A stretch of DNA of 34,264 nt. Source: Candidatus Fibrimonadaceae bacterium. GTDB lineage: Bacteria > Fibrobacterota > Fibrobacteria > Fibrobacterales > Fibrobacteraceae. Location of the stretch: the NCBI GenBank assembly GCA_031281275.1, contig JAITFP010000080.1:1-34264 (forward strand), read 5' to 3'. Both the position numbers and the translations under genes were made by a program. Below are positions 33,101-34,264 of this stretch, piece after piece (positions within the stretch are counted from its first letter, which is position 1; each line of letters opens with the position of its first letter). The notes below the pieces were generated by a model that saw only the letters and a program-made list of their open reading frames with translations, made no database searches and had not been told where the DNA came from.

Positions 33101-34031
33101 CTTCGTAAGTGCTTTTGATTTTCATCTCGGCTGTGGTTTTGCCTATTCCCTTGCCCGTGTCTGTTTTGCCTGTGGTTCCCTTGTCGTAGTAACTGCCGAT
33201 GACTGTGCTGATGATACCTATGCCGACCAAGCCGCCACCGTTTCCCGATATGCTTCCCGACACGCTTCCCGTAGCGTAGCTATTGATTATTGCACTGCCC
33301 TCTCTGTTATACCCGACCAAGCCGCCAACACATTGACTGTTGCTTGACACATTCCCCGTAGCGTAGCTATTGCTGATTATGCCACTGTTGTCTCCGACCA
33401 AGCCGCCAGCAAGGTCAACGCCCGTAACTCTTCCCGTTGCGTAGCTGTTGCTGATTGTGCCATAAGTCATATTGGCCCCGACCAAGCCGCCAACAATAAA
33501 TGTTCCCAACCCCGACACGTTACCCGTAACGTAACTGTTATTAATTTTGCCGTCGTTGCTTCCGACCAAGCCGCCAACACTGCTACTACCTACGACCCCG
33601 CCCTTGCTATTGTCAATCTCCACACCTATATTCTTTATCTCCCCAGAAAGACCACTGAACAAACCGACAACATCCTCTGTAGGTCTGTTTATCCAAAGCC
33701 CCAACACCTTATGACCATTTCCGTTGAGCTTGCCCCAGAAACGACCAACCGGTTTCCAGCCTGCTCCATTGTTATTCCCCGGACCTTCCAAATACGAAGC
33801 CAAATCAATATCATCCTCCAAAATATAATAATAAGGATTATTTTGAATAATTGGTCCCGAACACTCATTCAAATTCTGCAACTGCTGCACAGTACGAATC
33901 TTATAAGGGTCTGCCTCCGTTCCAGCACCGCCAGCGAACAGAAGAGATGGTGTGCATTCAGCAAAAGACGTGTGAACGCCGAAGGTGCACAAAATGGCAA
34001 AAGCCAATGTTTTCATAATTCCTTTCTTCAT
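27177..34031 (-). CDS. Giant modular GLUG-repeat surface protein (2284 residues)
   Basis: A signal peptide (about 1-24) leads into five modules beginning near residues 26, 411, 768, 1198 and 1553. Each has a 'GGTGTDPY' head, a 'GWQPIG' and 'NGNGHKVSGLWI' segment, GLUG repeats ('GGLVGxNxGxISNSYATGSVSG'), and a 'TDTGKGIGKTTAEM' segment. The first four then add a 'QTWTGSPITP' Ig-like unit. Next come a similar Ig-like unit (about 1860-1915), two YDG-type domains (about 1919-2090), a (PT)n linker (about 2094-2111), four two-Cys repeats (about 2114-2198) and a type IX-like tail ending 'MYIVKINSKTIRIAVR'. AGGAG lies 7 nt before the ATG. It is probably an exported adhesin (inference). High inter-module identity means assembly length may be unreliable. 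Confidence 0.88.
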   Translation of the reverse strand: MKKGIMKTLAFAILCTFGVHTSFAECTPSLLFAGGAGTEADPYKIRTVQQLQNLNECSGPIIQNNPYYYILEDDIDLASYLEGPGNNNGAGWKPVGRFWGKLNGNGHKVLGLWINRPTEDVVGLFSGLSGEIKNIGVEIDNSKGGVVGSSSVGGLVGSNDGKINNSYVTGNVSGLGTFIVGGLVGANMTYGTISNSYATGRVTGVDLAGGLVGDNSGIISNSYATGNVSSNSQCVGGLVGYNREGSAIINSYATGSVSGSISGNGGGLVGIGIISTVIGSYYDKGTTGKTDTGKGIGKTTAEMKIKSTYEGWDFEGIWEISSGKNNGYPTLFWQNQDHFGYAIVAAIPNQTWTGSPIAPEPNISFKGNNLTKGTHFNYEYDNNIQTGTATLRIVGKGSYLGQAKLVEFEIVPAACGIGFTNGGTGTASDPYKIVSAKNLDAINNCLGSSYSGKYYELQNDIVDFGSYLANSSAGWQPIGSSGSNYFYGKFDGNGHKVSGLWINMPTTRYVGLFGFVYSGAEIKNIGVEIDNSKGGVVGNSYVGGLVGQNSGKISSSYTTGSVSGTYTVGGLVGLSNGTTISNSYATGSVSGTGNTVGGLVGINNGPISNSYATGSVSGTGNTVGGLVGQNSGIISNSYYDKGTTGKTDTGKGIGKTTAEMKTKSTYDGWDFEGIWEISSGKNNGYPTLVWQNQYHFGNAIVTAISNQTWTGSPITPEPNVSFKGNNLTKGTHFNYEYDNNIQTGTATLRIVGKGDYLGQTRVVEFTIVTAACGTGFTNGGTGTVSDPYKIGSAKNLDAINNCLGSSYSGKYYELQNDIVDLGSYLANSSAGWQPIGYYKEEDFSYTFSFSGNLNGNGHKVFGLWINRPAESYVGLFGYTYNAEIRNLGVEINNVKGGVVGSQYVGGLVGGNSSNITISNSYTTGNISGMSYVGGLVGSDYINRTGSGSRSTISNSYATGSVSGTSSSVGGLVGYNNSITISNSYATGSVSSIGGSYVGGLVGQNAMGTISNSYATGSVTGSGYVGGLVGYISSGTISNSYATGSVSGTSSSVGGLIGYNNSGTTISNSYYDKGTTGGTDTGKGIGKTTAEMKTKSTYEGWDFESIWEINPTMNNGYPILVWQSPSHIANAIVFAIPDQTWTGSQITPKPSVNFNGNLTEGTDFTYAYDNNVQTGTATLKIVGKNSYYGQAKLVEFKIVAAACEIGFAGGTGTDTDPYMIANAKNLDAISNCLGYSYSGKYYELQNDIDLGGYIANTSAGWQPIGNFNGKFNGNSHKVSGLWINRPTESEIGLFGYTSGAEIRNVGVEINNSKGGVVGKHNVGGLVGYNYNNSTISGSYAIGSVSSIGGNFVGGLVGQNSGIISNSYAIGNVSSTGNNSNYVGGLVGSHSGIISNSYAIGSVSGSVSVGGLVGSHSGIISNSYYNKQTSGQTDTGKGIGKTTAEMKIQSTYNGWDFEGIWEINSTKNNGYPTLVWQNQNHFGNAVVAAIPSQTWTGSPITPTPNISFNGNNLTEGTNFEYAYYNNIQTGTATLRIVGKGNYSGQAKIVEFKIVPAACGTDFAGGTGTDTDPYMIENAKNLDAISNCLGSDYSGKYYELQNDINLDSYIANTSAGWQPIGNNSNNFYGKFDGNGHKVSGLWINRPMANYVGLFGYASGAEIRNVGVEINNSKGGVVGKNNVGGLVGVVGMNMRSTINKSYAIGNVSGNNGVGGLVGGNDCVADNSGGGCNNISTISNSYAMGNVSGNIYVGGLVGMSGGTVSNSYATGGVSGTSGSNVGGLVGMLLGGTVSNSYYDKETYGRTDTDKGIGKTTDEMKTQSTYAGWDFTNIWELHRSYPILKWQSVGKTVLEANTFELASHPYTGSAIEPTSFTVKFGGTELTKNTDYTVIYFNNRNAGTAKITIIGIGNYVSTTEGSFTITKKPVTITASANNKVYDGNATATITGTPIINGKIDGDVVTVANGTASFSDKNVGTGKTVTFTGFSLSGTDAGNYTYTQPASVTANITPKPVTITVFVANKEYDGTTTATITGTPTINGKITSDNVTVVNGTASFDNASVGTSKTVTFSGFSLTGADAGNYTLSAQPASVIAIITAQPTPTPTPTPTPTPTPPPTVVVDKCGNSTINYEKQFCYNDKVYSKCNGSDYDPETNKCSGSVLQYKCGKSSWYNEEKQFCLDDKVYSLCGGSSYDPSYEKCKSGEVIPNPTPILPPQTASIGNILVHTTNNAILLSNLPQGAKVEAYNTQGKLVFASGKSLNRGSDNLKIQVHAGMYIVKINSKTIRIAVR
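27254..27285 (-). repeat. Interspersed repeat copy inside the giant gene
   Basis: This stretch codes for residues S-G-K-S-L-N-R-G-S-D in the C-terminal tail. Part of it matches 18239-18256 (17 of 18) and part matches 34156-34175 in inverted orientation (19 of 20). The single-module paralogue is about three residues shorter here. Confidence 0.55.
27700..27752 (-). repeat. Short-period repeat encoding the Pro-Thr linker
   Basis: A run of degenerate 6-bp units encodes alternating Pro-Thr, a flexible linker that can change length by slippage without loss of frame. Confidence 0.7.
28500..29373 (-). repeat. GLUG module 5 of the giant gene
   Basis: Begins with the 'CGTDFAGGTGTDTDPYMI' head and ends after the 'GKTTDEM' and 'GWDFTNIW' segment. 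Shorter than modules 2-4 because it lacks the 'QTWTGSPITP' unit. Boundaries are approximate. Confidence 0.7.
29374..30437 (-). repeat. GLUG module 4 of the giant gene
   Basis: A complete module with head, GLUG repeats, 'TDTGKGIGKTTAEM' and Ig-like unit. Most similar in its head ('GGTGTDTDPYMI') to module 5. Boundaries are approximate. Confidence 0.7.
30438..31727 (-). repeat. GLUG module 3 of the giant gene
   Basis: The longest module (about 1.29 kb), with the most GLUG repeats. Its first about 140 bases are nearly identical to the start of module 2. Boundaries are approximate. Confidence 0.7.
31728..32797 (-). repeat. GLUG module 2 of the giant gene
   Basis: The stretch 32641-32780 differs from the matching part of module 3 (31570-31710) at only a few positions, pointing to recent duplication or gene conversion. 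Boundaries are approximate. Confidence 0.7.
32798..33960 (-). repeat. GLUG module 1 of the giant gene
   Basis: The N-terminal module has a distinct head ('GGAGTEADPYKIRTVQQLQNLN') that resembles the separate 356-residue GLUG protein more than modules 2-5. Its 'TDTGKGIGKTTAEM' and Ig-like parts match the others. Confidence 0.7.
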
Positions 34032-34113
34032 AAGGAAACTCCTCTTTTAACGTGAAACAGGAAACGTGCATATTTCTGCACAAGTATGTCTTATCAATAT
34101 TGTCGATTTTCAT
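33958..34113 (-). CDS. Possible 51-residue upstream ORF overlapping the giant gene start
   Basis: ATG at 34113 has AAGGAG 9 nt upstream and reads 51 codons to TGA, overlapping the first 74 bases of the giant gene in another frame. It starts 'MKIDNIDKTYLCRN', has no recognised domain, and could be a leader that couples or limits translation of the large protein. It may be fortuitous. Confidence 0.25.
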   Translation of the reverse strand: MKIDNIDKTYLCRNMHVSCFTLKEEFPYEERNYENIGFCHFVHLRRSHVFC

Positions 34114-34155
34114 AGAGGGGTTCTCCTTGTTTGTTTTAATATGAAATAACTTATA

Positions 34156-34175
34156 ATCGGGAAAATCCTTGAATC
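34156..34175 (+). repeat. Interspersed repeat copy upstream of the giant gene
   Basis: ATCGGGAAAATCCTTGAATC matches the copy in the 3' end of the giant gene at 19 of 20 bases but in the opposite orientation, so the two copies bracket almost the whole gene as inverted repeats. Confidence 0.55.
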
Positions 34176-34185
34176 CTGATAATAA

Positions 34186-34204
34186 GGGGGGGGGGGGGGG
34201 GGGG
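34186..34204 (+). repeat. Homopolymer of 19 G upstream of the giant gene
   Basis: Nineteen consecutive G's lie about 155 bp upstream of the giant GLUG start. It could change promoter spacing by slippage. The remaining 34205-34264 is AT-rich with no gene visible. Confidence 0.85.
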
Positions 34205-34264
34205 CACCAAAATAATTATTTTGTGTTTTTTAATAGTTAAATTTGTGTAAAGTGAATTTTAAAA

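Noticed and set aside
27029-33960. CRISPR array or diversity-generating retroelement
   Set aside because: The repeats are coding GLUG modules with irregular spacing, and no reverse transcriptase, template repeat or cas gene is present.
1-34264. tRNA, rRNA or riboswitch genes
   Set aside because: Gaps between genes are short and I saw no cloverleaf or known riboswitch core by eye; a covariance-model scan would be decisive.

Overview
The window looks like a moderately AT-rich chromosome segment from the phylum Fibrobacterota. The main evidence is three proteins carrying the FISUMP domain (Fibrobacter succinogenes major paralogous domain, with its 'WMAENLNY', 'GWHLP' and 'ALPGG' signatures). 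They sit among GLUG-repeat secreted proteins, PEGA-domain proteins and a C-terminal 'YIVKI' tail resembling type IX secretion sorting domains. A flagellar-type ATPase (FliI) is present, although cultured Fibrobacter species lack flagella, so a gut or environmental relative is more likely than Fibrobacter proper. This taxonomic call is inference from gene content.

Left part (1-5640, mostly + strand): the 3' part of a GH13 glucosidase; a Phd/YefM-RelE/ParE toxin-antitoxin pair; aroE; a FISUMP lipoprotein; a fused aroK-aroB gene; and a LysM-like lipoprotein. Middle left (5632-11331, - strand): an overlapping operon of a secreted NagZ-like GH3, an M17 leucyl aminopeptidase interrupted by an in-frame TGA, a long-chain acyl-CoA synthetase and fliI. 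Divergent from it (11374-13220) are a deoxynucleoside kinase and carboxynorspermidine decarboxylase. Then come, on the - strand, a PEGA/FGE-like protein, a PfkB kinase and a secreted protein with eleven two-cysteine repeats, and on the + strand an Rpn-family nuclease.

Right part (18270-34264, all - strand) is accessory and surface-oriented. It holds a decayed lipoprotein, a Cys-rich MORN-repeat protein, a CsgG-like/PEGA/FISUMP/barrel-like protein preceded by an 18-base G tract, a zinc-ribbon FISUMP protein, priA (frameshifted), a lipoprotein, a small GLUG protein and a 2284-residue GLUG protein built from five roughly 1-1.3 kb modules. A 19-base G tract lies upstream of the last.

The most interesting pattern is regulatory. 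A box close to TTTT[C/G/A]TATATT recurs upstream of most transcription units. In one class it lies 23-38 nt before an ATG that has a good Shine-Dalgarno sequence. In a second class it lies only 6-12 nt before an ATG with no Shine-Dalgarno, which predicts leaderless or nearly leaderless mRNAs. Other points are interspersed palindromic or short repeats that have entered coding sequence (priA, the giant GLUG gene), long G tracts suited to slippage, and two apparently broken housekeeping genes.
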